Assembly (NCBI GenBank): GCA_903789505.1
Contig: CAIFEU010000001.1
Location: 8,527 to 32,343 of the forward strand
Length of the DNA stretch: 23,817 nucleotides
Direction of reading: 5' to 3'
Source: an uncultured Coriobacteriales bacterium
GTDB lineage: Bacteria > Actinomycetota > Coriobacteriia > Coriobacteriales > UMGS124
Shown here: positions 14,498-22,938 of the stretch, piece after piece
Layout of the letters: every line of letters starts with the position of its first letter
Numbering within the stretch: position 1 is the stretch's first letter
Translations under genes and position numbers: made by a program
Notes under the pieces: model-generated
Database searches by the model: none
Told to the model about the DNA's origin: nothing
What the model saw: the letters and a program-made list of their open reading frames with translations, nothing else

Positions 14498-15841
14498 TCA
14501 CTCCCAGGCGAGCTCGAGGGCTGTCTGCAGCACCGCGTCGGAGGTGCACTCCGCCGGCGTGAAGGCGACGTGGACGTCGAGGGGCAGGCCCGTGAGCGCG
14601 TAGCCATCGCCCCGGTGGCTCCCGTCGGTGCGGCTAATCGGGTACGTGAACGAGCAGAGCACGTCGGGGAACTCCTCCGTCAGGTAGTTGTCGTAGTCGA
14701 CCGCTCCAGGCGTCGCGCGTCCCACCAGGCGCACCTTGCCCATCCCCATGACCGCCTGCGCGAGCCGCTCGGCGCCCACGCCGGTCGTCTCGTCCACGAG
14801 GACCGCGACCTCGCGAGGGACGTTCTCGTCGACGCGCACGAGCTCGTCGACGAACGGCGAGGGGGCGTCCTCGCGGACCTCGGACAGTACGCGGCGCTCG
14901 CGCTGGTCGAGGGTCGCGCGCTTGGCCTCGAGCACCTCCCGGCCCTTGGCGCGCACCGACTCGATCAGCGCGTCGGCCTCCTCGCGGCGCCCGCCCGACC
15001 CGTCCGCCTCACGCGCGCGGCTCAGCATCCCCACAAGCCGTTCAACGTTGCCCTTGGAGTAAATCGTCCACAGCGTGCGCGGCCCCATGACGTCGCGGGC
15101 GGGCATGGTCGCGTCGCATAGGTAGGGCAGCAGCGCGAGCCAGGAGCGCGGGTCCGCCTCTCCGGCGCATCCGCGCAGGTCAAGCACCAGGCGCCTCGCC
15201 CGCGCGAGCAGCGCGCTCCCCTGCCCGATCGTCGCCTGGAGCCGCGACGGGTCGCTCAGCGTCCCCACCCGCAGCAGCGCGACGCCGGGACTCGGCTCCT
15301 CGAGCTCGATTGCGGGGCGCTCGGGCGAAGGCACGGGGTAGGGCCTCAGGTCGAGTCGCTCCACGTGGTCGTCGCCGGGGAAGACGTCGATGTCGTCGAA
15401 CATCCCGAAGACGAGTCCCCACGACTCGCGGTCGGTGCCGCGTCCCCCGAAGATGTCGGCTCCGATCGTCTTCAACAGCTCCTCGACCCTGTTCTCCCCC
15501 ACCGCCACGATGCGCATGCCCGGGGCGAGGCGCCGCTCCTGAGGGGCCTTCGTCACGTACAGCCGGTCCTCGAACCGACGGGCTTCGAATCCCGGCCAGG
15601 TCTCGCGCCACGTGGGGTCGGCGCACGCGAGGGTGCACGTCGCGCTCGCCCCCGCGCTCGCGACCAGCTGACGGACCGCCTGGACGAACAGGGCGGGGTC
15701 GGCCCGCGCGTCGCGCGACGCCTTTGCGAGGGCGTTCCCGCAGAAGCTGGGGTCACCCCACGCGATGCGCCCCGGCGCCGCATCCATGCGCAGCGTCTCG
15801 GCGATGCCGTCGTATGCGGACCAGTACAGAAAGCCCCTCAT
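14498..15841 (-). CDS. S41-type peptidase homologue lacking the serine nucleophile
   Basis: A 447-aa protein with the C-terminal-processing/tricorn peptidase fold. The strand L-V-L-D-L-R-G (218-224) and the core V-A-V-L-V-D-E-T-T-G-V-G-A-E-R-L-A-Q-A-V (345-364), followed by V-R-L-V-G-R-A-T-P-G, align with S41. In active members the core reads T-x-S-A-A/S-E; here Val355 stands where the Ser should be, while the Glu is kept. A divergent PDZ-like stretch (L-A-P-G-M-R-I-V-A-V-G) lies near 105-116. No signal peptide is seen, so it is likely cytoplasmic. ATG 15841 is chosen because GAGGAGA lies seven bases upstream, downstream of the other ATGs. It is 168 bp behind the FAD reductase. It may bind rather than cut peptides. 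Confidence 0.72.
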   Translation of the reverse strand: MRGFLYWSAYDGIAETLRMDAAPGRIAWGDPSFCGNALAKASRDARADPALFVQAVRQLVASAGASATCTLACADPTWRETWPGFEARRFEDRLYVTKAPQERRLAPGMRIVAVGENRVEELLKTIGADIFGGRGTDRESWGLVFGMFDDIDVFPGDDHVERLDLRPYPVPSPERPAIELEEPSPGVALLRVGTLSDPSRLQATIGQGSALLARARRLVLDLRGCAGEADPRSWLALLPYLCDATMPARDVMGPRTLWTIYSKGNVERLVGMLSRAREADGSGGRREEADALIESVRAKGREVLEAKRATLDQRERRVLSEVREDAPSPFVDELVRVDENVPREVAVLVDETTGVGAERLAQAVMGMGKVRLVGRATPGAVDYDNYLTEEFPDVLCSFTYPISRTDGSHRGDGYALTGLPLDVHVAFTPAECTSDAVLQTALELAWE

Positions 15842-15894
15842 CAGCGGTCTCCTCATCGGACGTCCGGGCCTACGACGACCCGGCAGCGAGAAGC

Positions 15895-15994
15895 GGGAAC
15901 GCCCGGCGCCCGCACGCTCGCGCGGCACCGGACGTTCCCACGGCACGCGGACGCCCCCGCGGCGAGGCCTGCCCCGCCCGCGAGTGCGTCCGCG
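15895..15994 (-). terminator. Two inverted repeats between the FAD reductase and S41 genes
   Basis: CGCGGACGC (15946-15954) pairs with 15986-15994 just beyond the FAD reductase stop, a terminator candidate without U-tract. A second repeat, GGGAACG (15895-15901) with CGTTCCC (15933-15939), lies nearer the S41 start and could be an operator for that gene. Confidence 0.4.
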
Positions 15995-16009
15995 CATCAC
16001 GTTCCTAGT

Positions 16010-18208
16010 CTACAGACCCAAGAAGGCCGCGGCGTTCTGGCCGGCGACGCGACCATTGGTGGCCGCCATGCCAATCGAGTTGCCCGCGGCGGGCGTGCAG
16101 TAGCCGGTGCCGTAGCGGCCGCCCAGGTCGTTGCCGGCCGCATACAGGCCGGGAATCGGGTTGTGGTCGGCGTCGAGCACGTTGAGGCTCTTGTCGGTCA
16201 TGACGCCGGCGAGCGTGACCATCGACGGGCCGGTCATGCTGTCGCCCAGCGAGCCCACGAAGCCGTAGTAGTACGGCCCCTCGATCGGGATCATCGCGCT
16301 GGCGTCCTTGCCGAACTCCGGGTCGCAGGTGTAGGTCCCGTCCTGGCAGCCGTAGCACAGCTCATTGTAGTCGTTGACGGCCTTGACGAAGGCTTCGACG
16401 TCCTCGATGCCCATGAGCTGGGCGAGGCTCTCCAGGCTGGTCGCCTTGTAGATCTGCGAGCCCATGCGCTCCGCCGTCGTCATGCCGGTGATCGTGATCT
16501 GGCTGTCGGGCTCACCGGTCTCGAAGTCGTACATCATGTCCATCAGGTACTCGGGACGGCCGAAGTTGGGGCCGGTGTGCTCGAGCCCGCACGCGGCGAT
16601 GTGCGTGAGGTAGTCGCTGCCGATGACCGCATAGCTCTTGCCGCTCTTGCGCGAGCACGCGGTGTCGGCGGCGGTGATGTTGCCCTCGTTGCAGAAGCGC
16701 TTCATGTCCTCGTCGAGCCACAGGTGGCAGTTGCAGCCCCAGGGTCCGGTGGGGCCGCCGCCCAGATGCATGTGGCCGCGCGGGGACGGCTCGACGAAGC
16801 CGCCCGCCCAGCACATCATCTTGATGCCGCTGCCGTCGGCCGACGCCGCCATGCCGCCGCCGTTGAAGTCCTCCTTGAGGCCACCGGCGCGCTCATAGCG
16901 CTCCATCAGCTCGTTGAGCAGCGACCAGCACATGTCGGAGTTCTGGACGAAGCCACCGCAGCAGCTGATGACCGACTTGCAGTTGAACTGCACGTACTGG
17001 TCGGCGTCGGAGTCGTAGACGATGACGCCGCTGACGGCGCCGGAGTCGTCCTTGACCAGCTCGTAGCCCTTGTAGCCCATGAACACCTGCGCGCCGTTGC
17101 GCACCGCCTTGGACAGGCACGCCATCTCGACGCTGCCGATGATCGACGACGCAGCGACGCCGCCGTGACCCTCGCGGCCATGGAAGTGACCCATGAACTG
17201 CACCGTCGTGGCCCAGGTCTTCGTACCGGGATGCTTGGGGTAGCCCACGTGGTCGATGCACTGGTTGCCGTTGTCGTAGAACGAGGAGAGCGTGTCGTAC
17301 AGGGCCTGGTAGCCGGCCTTGTAGCCCTCCTCGGTCGTCTCGCAGTTGGGGTCGACCGCGATCGAGGACCAGTCGATGCCGTCGGTCAGCTCGTGGACCT
17401 TGTCGGCGTCGAACATGGCCTGGACGATGATCTTGCCGTCGCGCGTCGGGTCATAGGTGTAGAACGAGGCGTCCGGCTCGGCCTCGTAGTCGCCGCCGGC
17501 CGTGTACTCGTTGGAGAAACCGGTGTCGCTGACCACCTGGTCGAAGGCCGCCTTGGCGTCGCTGTCGTTCACGACCTCCTTCATGCAGGAGATCATGTTG
17601 TCCAGCGTCTCGCCGGAGTTGTTGACGTAGGAGGCGACGATCTCCTGGCTAGAGCGGCCGCCCGAGCGGGTGACGAACTCGTTGACGACCTCGCCCAGGT
17701 TGTACTTGGGGAAGCCCGCGTCAATGTTGAACTGCGAGTTCCACGCTGCGAAGTCCTCGCCCAGGATTAGCGAGACGTTGTTCTTCTCGCACAGCGCGAC
17801 CTTGGCGCCCTTCTCGGACGCCGCGAGCGCCGCCTGGATGCCGGCGTGGCCGCCTCCCAGAACGACGACGTCATAGTCGTCGATCTGCTTGGCGACCGTG
17901 ACCTGCTCGGGCGTACCCAGCCAGTCGCCCGGGCCCGCGTAGCCGAACGTGCGGCCCTCCGCGGCGGCAGCCGCCTTGGCGGCCTCGACGTCGCCCGTCG
18001 CGCCACCACCAGGGCCGCCCGCGCCGCCAGGGCCACCCGCGCCACCTGCGGGGGCACCGCCCTGCGCGCCGCCGTCGGCCGAACCCGACGCCGCAGCGTC
18101 CGCGGGCGCGGACGCCTCGGCGGCATGCGCGGTGCCCGCGAACGCAAGCGCGGCCATCGCGGACGCGCCGGCGACGAAGCTGCGACGCGACATGTTCTCG
18201 TCAACCAT
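16010..18208 (-). CDS. Tat-exported FAD-dependent reductase (FAD_binding_2 / fumarate reductase-like)
   Basis: A 732-aa secreted flavoprotein. The Tat signal S-R-R-S-F-V (7-12) leads into a hydrophobic stretch ending A-H-A. A Gly/Pro/Ala-rich linker spans about 31-85. The FAD-binding motif D-V-V-V-L-G-G-G-H-A-G-I-Q-A-A (113-127) and C-terminal G-L-Y-A-A-G-N-D-L-G-G...A-G-N-S-I-G-M-A-A-T-N-G-R-V-A-G complete the FAD_binding_2 fold. There is no heme motif or FMN-attachment domain, so it needs a separate electron donor. The usual fumarate-reductase C-terminal N-R-L-G-G-N is replaced by T-P-A-A-G-N, so fumarate is probably not the substrate. Coriobacteriia often carry many such enzymes for host or diet compounds. 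The ATG at 18208 has AGGAG eight bases upstream. Confidence 0.9.
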   Translation of the reverse strand: MVDENMSRRSFVAGASAMAALAFAGTAHAAEASAPADAAASGSADGGAQGGAPAGGAGGPGGAGGPGGGATGDVEAAKAAAAAEGRTFGYAGPGDWLGTPEQVTVAKQIDDYDVVVLGGGHAGIQAALAASEKGAKVALCEKNNVSLILGEDFAAWNSQFNIDAGFPKYNLGEVVNEFVTRSGGRSSQEIVASYVNNSGETLDNMISCMKEVVNDSDAKAAFDQVVSDTGFSNEYTAGGDYEAEPDASFYTYDPTRDGKIIVQAMFDADKVHELTDGIDWSSIAVDPNCETTEEGYKAGYQALYDTLSSFYDNGNQCIDHVGYPKHPGTKTWATTVQFMGHFHGREGHGGVAASSIIGSVEMACLSKAVRNGAQVFMGYKGYELVKDDSGAVSGVIVYDSDADQYVQFNCKSVISCCGGFVQNSDMCWSLLNELMERYERAGGLKEDFNGGGMAASADGSGIKMMCWAGGFVEPSPRGHMHLGGGPTGPWGCNCHLWLDEDMKRFCNEGNITAADTACSRKSGKSYAVIGSDYLTHIAACGLEHTGPNFGRPEYLMDMMYDFETGEPDSQITITGMTTAERMGSQIYKATSLESLAQLMGIEDVEAFVKAVNDYNELCYGCQDGTYTCDPEFGKDASAMIPIEGPYYYGFVGSLGDSMTGPSMVTLAGVMTDKSLNVLDADHNPIPGLYAAGNDLGGRYGTGYCTPAAGNSIGMAATNGRVAGQNAAAFLGL

Positions 18209-18511
18209 GCAATACGCTCCTCTCGGAAGCCGGTCCGTGGCCGTGCCCAGGGCACGGCCAATCGCGGACCCGACGCGAACGCGCACGGCGCGCGTCGCAT
18301 CGGACCCCTCGGTCGTCCACAGGGTAGGCCAACAGGTTCCCGAGCGGCTCACACGAAAGTTGCGAATTGGGTGTAATGCGAGGTCAGAGCAGGCAACTAC
18401 AACACTTTGAGTGAGCCTGCCGCCGCCCCGGGCGACCCGCCCGAACTCCCCTCCTGTCCTCGCGGGTGTACCGAGGGGGAGTGAGGCTGCGCCGTCGCCG
18501 CCGAAAAGCTA
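18209..18511. promoter_or_regulatory. Intergenic control region upstream of the FAD reductase
   Basis: No gene is seen in these 303 bases. They hold the 11-mer AATTGGGTGTA at 18365-18375 (shared with 7592-7602), within an AT-rich patch about 157 bp upstream of the reductase start. A hairpin (ACTCCCCTC 18445-18453 with GAGGGGGAGT 18473-18482, one bulged G) lies just past the dipeptidase stop. The hairpin may end the dipeptidase transcript. No convincing -35/-10 pair was found. Confidence 0.4.
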
Positions 18512-19984
18512 TCAGCGGTAGCTGAGCCCCATCAGGCGGGCGATGGCGAGGATGTAGATCTTGAGCGCACGGCGCAGGGAGGCCTCGCTGATCCCCTCGT
18601 CGGGACCGTGCTCGGGACCGACCCAGTCGGGGGCGATCCGCGCGTCGTCGACGTCGTTGGGGCCGAAGCTCACCGCGTGGGCAAACAGGCGCGCGTAGGT
18701 GCCGCCGCCCATCGTGAGGGGCTCCCCTCGCCTGCCGGTCACCGCGTCGTAGACGTCGAGGAGCGCGCGCACCGGCTCGGAGTCGGGCGAGGTCACGTAC
18801 GGATCAGCAAACCCCATCGGACGCAGGGTGGCACCATAGCGGGCAGCGAGCCCCTCGAGACGCCCCGTGATGACCTGCCCGGTCAGAGCGGTCGTGTAGC
18901 GCGTGTCGACCGTCTGCTCGAGCCGGCCGTCGACCATGTGGATGGTGCCGCCGATGCAGGTGGGCGCACCGAACAGTTCGTCGCGCTCGCCGATGCCCAG
19001 CGTGGAGCCATCGGTGGAGGCGAACACGAGCGCCAGCAGGTCGAAGAACGGGGCCTCTCGCGAGGAGAGCAACCCGTTGTCGCGCAGGTAGGACACGATC
19101 ATGCCGATTGCGTTCACGGTGCCCTGCGGCATCGAGGCGTGTCCTCCGCGCCCGTGCGCGGTGAGCAGCGCGAGGCCCTCCGGCCCCGCGGCGACGTCGA
19201 TGCCATCGGCATGCGGAAGCCGCGACGCGTCCGCCCGCACCGCGGCCTTGGCGAGACCGGGAATCGCGTTGGTCGCATGCCCCGCGTCGAAGGAGACGAC
19301 GCGCCCCTCCCCCAGCGGGGCCGACACGAAGGCGGCGGTGAGATGCCCCTTCTCGCCGACGCCCACCGGGAAGTTCGCGTCCGGGGTGAACAGGAACAGG
19401 GGCTCAGGGAAGCGCTCGAGGTAGTAGAGCACGTCGCTGCAGCCGACCTCCTCGGCGCTGCCGACGATCGCGCGCAGCGTGTAGGGAAGGGGCTCGGCGC
19501 CGCGCGCACGGCGCTGCGCGAAGAAGTGAGCCGCGTACAGCGACAGGACGAGCGGACCCTTGTCATCCATCACGCCGCGGCCGATCAGGTAGCCTTCGCG
19601 TCGGCGCATCGAGAACGGGTCTGCAGTCCAGCCCTCGCCAGCTGGAACGACGTCGCAGTGGGCAATCGTCGCGACGTACTCGTCGCTCTCGCCCGGCAGG
19701 TCCGCATAGCCGATGTGCCCGTCGCAGTCGTGCGCGTCCAGGCCGAGCCTGGCGGCGATTCCCAGGGCGCAGCGCAGGGCGGCGTGGGCGTCGGGCCCGT
19801 AGGGGTCCTCGGGCGTGGCGGCGGAGGCATCGGCCACGCTGGGATGGGAGACCATCTCGGCGATGTCCGAGACGACGTCGTCCCACACCTCATCTATATA
19901 GCGGTCGACCTCGCGCGACAGCTCGTCGTATCCCCCGTCGTCGCTCACGCGCTCGACAGGGCTTGAACCCTGACCCTTGCCCAT
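18512..19984 (-). CDS. pepV: PepV-type M20 dipeptidase
   Basis: Di-zinc metallopeptidase of the M20 family, PepV/Xaa-dipeptidase branch (490 aa), which cleaves imported dipeptides in the cytosol. Zinc and catalytic residues appear intact: H109-C-D111-V-V-P-A-G, G-R-G-V-M-D140-D141-K-G-P, A-E178-E179-V-G, T-P-D202-A-N-F-P and a late His in G-P-E-H-G-P-D-E. The PepV pattern D-P-F-S-M-R-R-R-E-G-Y-L-I-G-R-G-V is clear, and the lid domain is present. The ATG at 19984 has AAGGAGG seven bases upstream. It lies 43 bp behind the GlnR-like regulator gene and is likely cotranscribed, which suggests nitrogen control of peptide use. Confidence 0.9.
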   Translation of the reverse strand: MGKGQGSSPVERVSDDGGYDELSREVDRYIDEVWDDVVSDIAEMVSHPSVADASAATPEDPYGPDAHAALRCALGIAARLGLDAHDCDGHIGYADLPGESDEYVATIAHCDVVPAGEGWTADPFSMRRREGYLIGRGVMDDKGPLVLSLYAAHFFAQRRARGAEPLPYTLRAIVGSAEEVGCSDVLYYLERFPEPLFLFTPDANFPVGVGEKGHLTAAFVSAPLGEGRVVSFDAGHATNAIPGLAKAAVRADASRLPHADGIDVAAGPEGLALLTAHGRGGHASMPQGTVNAIGMIVSYLRDNGLLSSREAPFFDLLALVFASTDGSTLGIGERDELFGAPTCIGGTIHMVDGRLEQTVDTRYTTALTGQVITGRLEGLAARYGATLRPMGFADPYVTSPDSEPVRALLDVYDAVTGRRGEPLTMGGGTYARLFAHAVSFGPNDVDDARIAPDWVGPEHGPDEGISEASLRRALKIYILAIARLMGLSYR

Positions 19985-20027
19985 GGACGCCTCCTTGCCG
20001 GCCGCGCGCCCGTATGGGCGGTCGGCC

Positions 20028-20696
20028 CTAGAGCCTGAACAGATAGCCAACCCCGCGGACGGTCTCGACATGGCTCGCCGCCTGCGGTCCCAGCTTTGCG
20101 CGAATGCGGCGCACGTGCACGTCAACCGTGCGCGACCCGCCGCAGTAGTCGAATCCCCACACGCGCCGCAGCAGCGTCTCGCGCGAGTAGGCGCGACCGG
20201 GGTGCGTCACCATGAACGCGAGCAGCGAGTACTCCATGAACGTGAGGTCGATGGGCTCGTTGTTGACGCGAACCTGGTAGGTTGCGAGGTTCACCGTGAG
20301 CTCGTCGACGGTGACGACGTCATCGTCGCCCGTCTCCTCGCCCGGCCACAGCAGGTGGCGGATGCGAATCGCGTACTCGTCGTCGGGCGCGCCCGCCAGG
20401 ACGAAGTCACAGACGGGGCGCATCGGCAGATGAAGGTCGGGCAGGAGGTCCTCGGTGACCACGAGCAGCAGGGGAATCGAGTTATCGGCGAGCTCGGTCT
20501 CGATATGCTCGACCGAGCTTGAGGTGACGCCGCTCACGTCGAGGACGATGAGGTCGAAGTCATGCTCCAGGGTTGCCTGGGAGAAGCGGCTGACGCCGGC
20601 GAGCAGCACCGAGACGTCGAGCATGGAGGACAGACGGCGCATGCGCTCATGACCGTCAGCGGTTTGAGAGAGGTATAGGGCTGTCTTATGGTGCAT
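20028..20696 (-). CDS. GlnR-like orphan OmpR-family response regulator
   Basis: A 222-aa regulator. The N-terminal receiver is degenerate: it lacks the acidic pair after strand 1 (T-A-L-Y-L-S-Q-T) and keeps D53 in L-I-V-L-D-V-S. L-L-L-V-V-T-E at 76-82 resembles actinobacterial GlnR. The C-terminal winged helix (L-T-F-M-E-Y-S-L-L-A...H-P-G-R-A-Y-S-R-E-T-L-L-R-R-V-W-G-F-D-Y-C-G-G-S-R-T-V-D-V-H-V-R-R-I-R-A-K-L-G-P) matches GlnR closely. GlnR acts as an unphosphorylated dimer to control ammonium assimilation. No sensor kinase gene is adjacent. glnA lies 0.9 kb away with GlnR-box-like pentamers upstream. The ATG at 20696 has GGAGG five bases upstream; upstream codons in frame lack a site. Confidence 0.85.
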   Translation of the reverse strand: MHHKTALYLSQTADGHERMRRLSSMLDVSVLLAGVSRFSQATLEHDFDLIVLDVSGVTSSSVEHIETELADNSIPLLLVVTEDLLPDLHLPMRPVCDFVLAGAPDDEYAIRIRHLLWPGEETGDDDVVTVDELTVNLATYQVRVNNEPIDLTFMEYSLLAFMVTHPGRAYSRETLLRRVWGFDYCGGSRTVDVHVRRIRAKLGPQAASHVETVRGVGYLFRL

Positions 20697-20724
20697 AAGA
20701 CCCTCCCGGGTGATGTGCCGCCGC

Positions 20725-20794
20725 GCTCGAAGAATCGAGCACACCGCCGGTTTCCTAAATTCAGCTAGTTAGGTAGGATATCACGACGTCGAAA
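20725..20794. promoter_or_regulatory. Divergent regulator/luxS control region
   Basis: It holds two inverted repeats: GCTCGA-AGAA-TCGAGC (20725-20740) in the regulator leader and CCTAA-N10-TTAGG (20754-20773). A weak minus-strand promoter, TTTCGA (20789-20794), 17 bp, TAACTA (20766-20771), overlaps the second repeat. The stretch to 20850 is markedly AT-rich and should also hold the luxS promoter, but I could not fix its boxes. Confidence 0.35.
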
Positions 20795-20927
20795 GATTAC
20801 CCCACGGTCGCAATTCCACGTCCGGTTTAATTGCGTTTTCTACACGATGACGTCCCTCGTCGCGCCTGCGCGCGCTTATCTGCAGACGGGAGGGCGCACC
20901 TCCCGACCGCCGAAAGGAGACCAGCTC

Positions 20928-21416
20928 ATGGACAAGATCGCGAGCTTCACCGTCAACCATCTCACGCTCGAGCCGGGCGTGTACGTGTCCCGCAAGGACC
21001 GCCTGGGGCGCGACGGCAGCGTCGTTGTCACGACGTTCGACCTGCGCATGACCGCGCCCAACAGGGAGCCCGTCATGGGTACCGCGGAGGTCCACGCCAT
21101 CGAGCATCTCGGGGCGACGCTTCTGCGCAACGACCCACAGTGGCGCGACCGTGTGGTGTACTTCGGCCCGATGGGGTGCCGGACGGGCTTCTACCTCATC
21201 CTGGAGGGCGACCTCGAGCCGCGCGACGTGATCGACCTGGTCACGCGCACCTACCAGGGCATCGTCGACTGGCAGGGAGAGATTCCCGGAGCGCAGCCGC
21301 GCGACTGCGGCAACTGGCACGACTCCGACCTGACGCTGGCGAGATGGTGGGCGCGCCGCTACCTGGAGGGCACGCTGCGCGACATCGACGACGCTCACAT
21401 GAGCTACCCGGACTAG
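20928..21416 (+). CDS. luxS: S-ribosylhomocysteine lyase
   Basis: Cytosolic metalloenzyme that splits S-ribosylhomocysteine into homocysteine and DPD, the precursor of autoinducer-2, in the activated methyl cycle. The metal site H56-A-I-E59-H60 and C127 (in D-C-G-N-W) and the catalytic C84 in G-C-R-T-G-F-Y-L are all present. M-G-T-A-E-V-H and the length of 162 aa are typical. The ATG at 20928 has AAAGGAGA upstream. It stands alone, divergent from the GlnR-like gene and convergent with glnA across a G/C homopolymer tract. No pfs gene is in the window. Confidence 0.96.
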   Translation: MDKIASFTVNHLTLEPGVYVSRKDRLGRDGSVVVTTFDLRMTAPNREPVMGTAEVHAIEHLGATLLRNDPQWRDRVVYFGPMGCRTGFYLILEGDLEPRDVIDLVTRTYQGIVDWQGEIPGAQPRDCGNWHDSDLTLARWWARRYLEGTLRDIDDAHMSYPD

Positions 21417-21450
21417 CCCGCCACATCCGCGGCGCGCTGCGCCGTCTGGC

Positions 21451-21542
21451 CCCGGGGGCCCCCCCCCCCCCCCCCGGCGGGGGGGGGGCGGGGGGGCCGC
21501 CCCCCCCCCCCCGCGCGGGGGGGGGGGGGCCCCCCGGGGCCG
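21451..21542. repeat. Second G/C homopolymer tract, between luxS and glnA
   Basis: C17 (21459-21475), long G runs (21479-21496 with one C), a C run (21500-21512) and G13 (21517-21529) succeed each other. The alternating G and C blocks could fold into a very stable bidirectional terminator between two converging genes. Base composition is so extreme that a read or assembly artefact must be considered. Confidence 0.6.
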
Positions 21543-21563
21543 CAGAAGGGTCGGCCGGCGAGC

Positions 21564-22910
21564 CTACAGCTTGGAGAAGTACCGGTCAATCTCCCAGCTG
21601 GTGACCGCGCGCTGGTAGTCCTCCCACTCCGCACGCTTGGTGCGCACGAGGAAGTCGAAGATGTGCTCCCCGAGCGTCTCGCGCATGAGCCGGGAACCCT
21701 CGAACGCGTCGATCGCCTCGCCCAGGCTGGTCGGGAGCAGCTTGATGCCGCGCGCCTCGACCTCCGCCTCGTCGAGCGCATAGAGGTTGTCGGTCTCGGG
21801 CGGCTGCAGCTCGAGTCCCTCCTCGATGCCCGCGAGCCCGGCAGCGAACACCGCGGCGAAAGCAAGGTAGGGGTTGCACGCGGGGTCGGGGCTGCGCAGG
21901 TCAAGACGGCTCGAGAGCGACTTGCCCGGCTTGAAGCGCGGGACGCGCACCAGCGCGGCGCGGTTCGCCTTGGCCCAGGTGATGTACTGCGGCGCGTCGG
22001 AGCCGCGCACCAGGCGCTTGTAGGAGTTCACGTACTGGTTGGTCACCAGCGTGTACTCCGGAGCGTACTTGAGCAGGCCTGCGAGGAAGCGCTTCGCGGT
22101 GACCGAAAGCTCGCTGCCCGTCTCGTCGTCCACGTCGTGGAAGAGGTCCTCGCCGTCCAGGTCGAACAGCGAGAGGTGCAGGTGCAGCCCGTTGCCGTCC
22201 TGGCCCTCGAGCGGCTTCGGCATGAAGGACGCGTAGCAGTCGTGCGCGCGGGCGACCTCCTTGACGGCGAGCCGGTACGTCATGAGCTCGTCGGCCATCG
22301 ACATGGCGTCCGAGTAACGCAAAGTCAGCTCGTGCTGGGAGGGTGCCGCCTCGTGGTGGGAGTACTGCACCGGGATGCCCGCCTTCTCGACGGTCAGGAC
22401 CGTGTCACGGCGCAGGTTGTCGCCGTCCGCCAGCGGCAGGACGTCGAAGTACCCGTCGCGGTCGAGGGGCTCGAGGCTCTCCTCGTCCTTGAAGTAGAAG
22501 TGCTCGATCGTGGGGGCGACATTCAGGATGTAGCCCAGGTCCTGAGCGTGCTCGCACACGCGGCGCAGCGCGGCGCGGGGGTCGCCGCTGAACGTCTCGC
22601 CCTCGGTGGTCTTGATGTCGCAGAACATGCGCGCGACCCCGAGCTCCTTGGGGCGCCACGGGAGGATCTGGAACGTCTCGGGGTCGGGATAGGCGACGCA
22701 GTCGGACTCCTCCACGGGGGAGAAGCCTTCGACCGACGAGCCGTCGAACCCCATCCCCTCGGTCAGGGCATCCTCGAGCTCGCCGGGCGTGGCGGCAAAG
22801 ACCTTGAGGTTGCCCAGCACGTCGGTGAACCAGAACTGGATGAAGTGAATGCCACGCTCCTCGACGGTGCGAAGAACGTACTGCTCGTCGTTCTGAAGAA
22901 TTGAAGACAT
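21564..22910 (-). CDS. glnA: Glutamine synthetase, type GSI-alpha
   Basis: ATP-dependent ligase making glutamine from glutamate and ammonia; dodecameric in the cytosol. The Asp-loop signature G-F-D-G-S-S-V-E-G-F (54-63), the ATP signature K-P-x-x-G-Q-D-G-N-G-L-H-L-H-L-S (usually G-S-G-M-H) and N-R-A-A-L-V-R-V-P-R-F are present. At 448 aa without the 25-residue insertion, and with N-L-Y-A-L-D-E-A-E where GSI-beta has the adenylylated N-L-Y-x-L-P, it belongs to GSI-alpha and is not expected to be controlled by GlnE. Control is more likely by feedback and by GlnR (see 23007-23061). The start at 22910 has AAGGGA five bases upstream. Confidence 0.95.
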   Translation of the reverse strand: MSSILQNDEQYVLRTVEERGIHFIQFWFTDVLGNLKVFAATPGELEDALTEGMGFDGSSVEGFSPVEESDCVAYPDPETFQILPWRPKELGVARMFCDIKTTEGETFSGDPRAALRRVCEHAQDLGYILNVAPTIEHFYFKDEESLEPLDRDGYFDVLPLADGDNLRRDTVLTVEKAGIPVQYSHHEAAPSQHELTLRYSDAMSMADELMTYRLAVKEVARAHDCYASFMPKPLEGQDGNGLHLHLSLFDLDGEDLFHDVDDETGSELSVTAKRFLAGLLKYAPEYTLVTNQYVNSYKRLVRGSDAPQYITWAKANRAALVRVPRFKPGKSLSSRLDLRSPDPACNPYLAFAAVFAAGLAGIEEGLELQPPETDNLYALDEAEVEARGIKLLPTSLGEAIDAFEGSRLMRETLGEHIFDFLVRTKRAEWEDYQRAVTSWEIDRYFSKL

Positions 22911-22938
22911 ATGATCCCTTACCTAGGCGAGGACACCG

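Noticed and set aside
15365..17770. An 801-codon open frame on the plus strand
   Set aside because: It is antisense to the FAD reductase and S41 genes, is rich in Arg/Val/Ala/Asp without any family motif, and is a GC-driven shadow.
21663..22904. A 413-codon open frame on the plus strand
   Set aside because: It is antisense to glnA; the composition is typical of antisense frames in GC-rich DNA.
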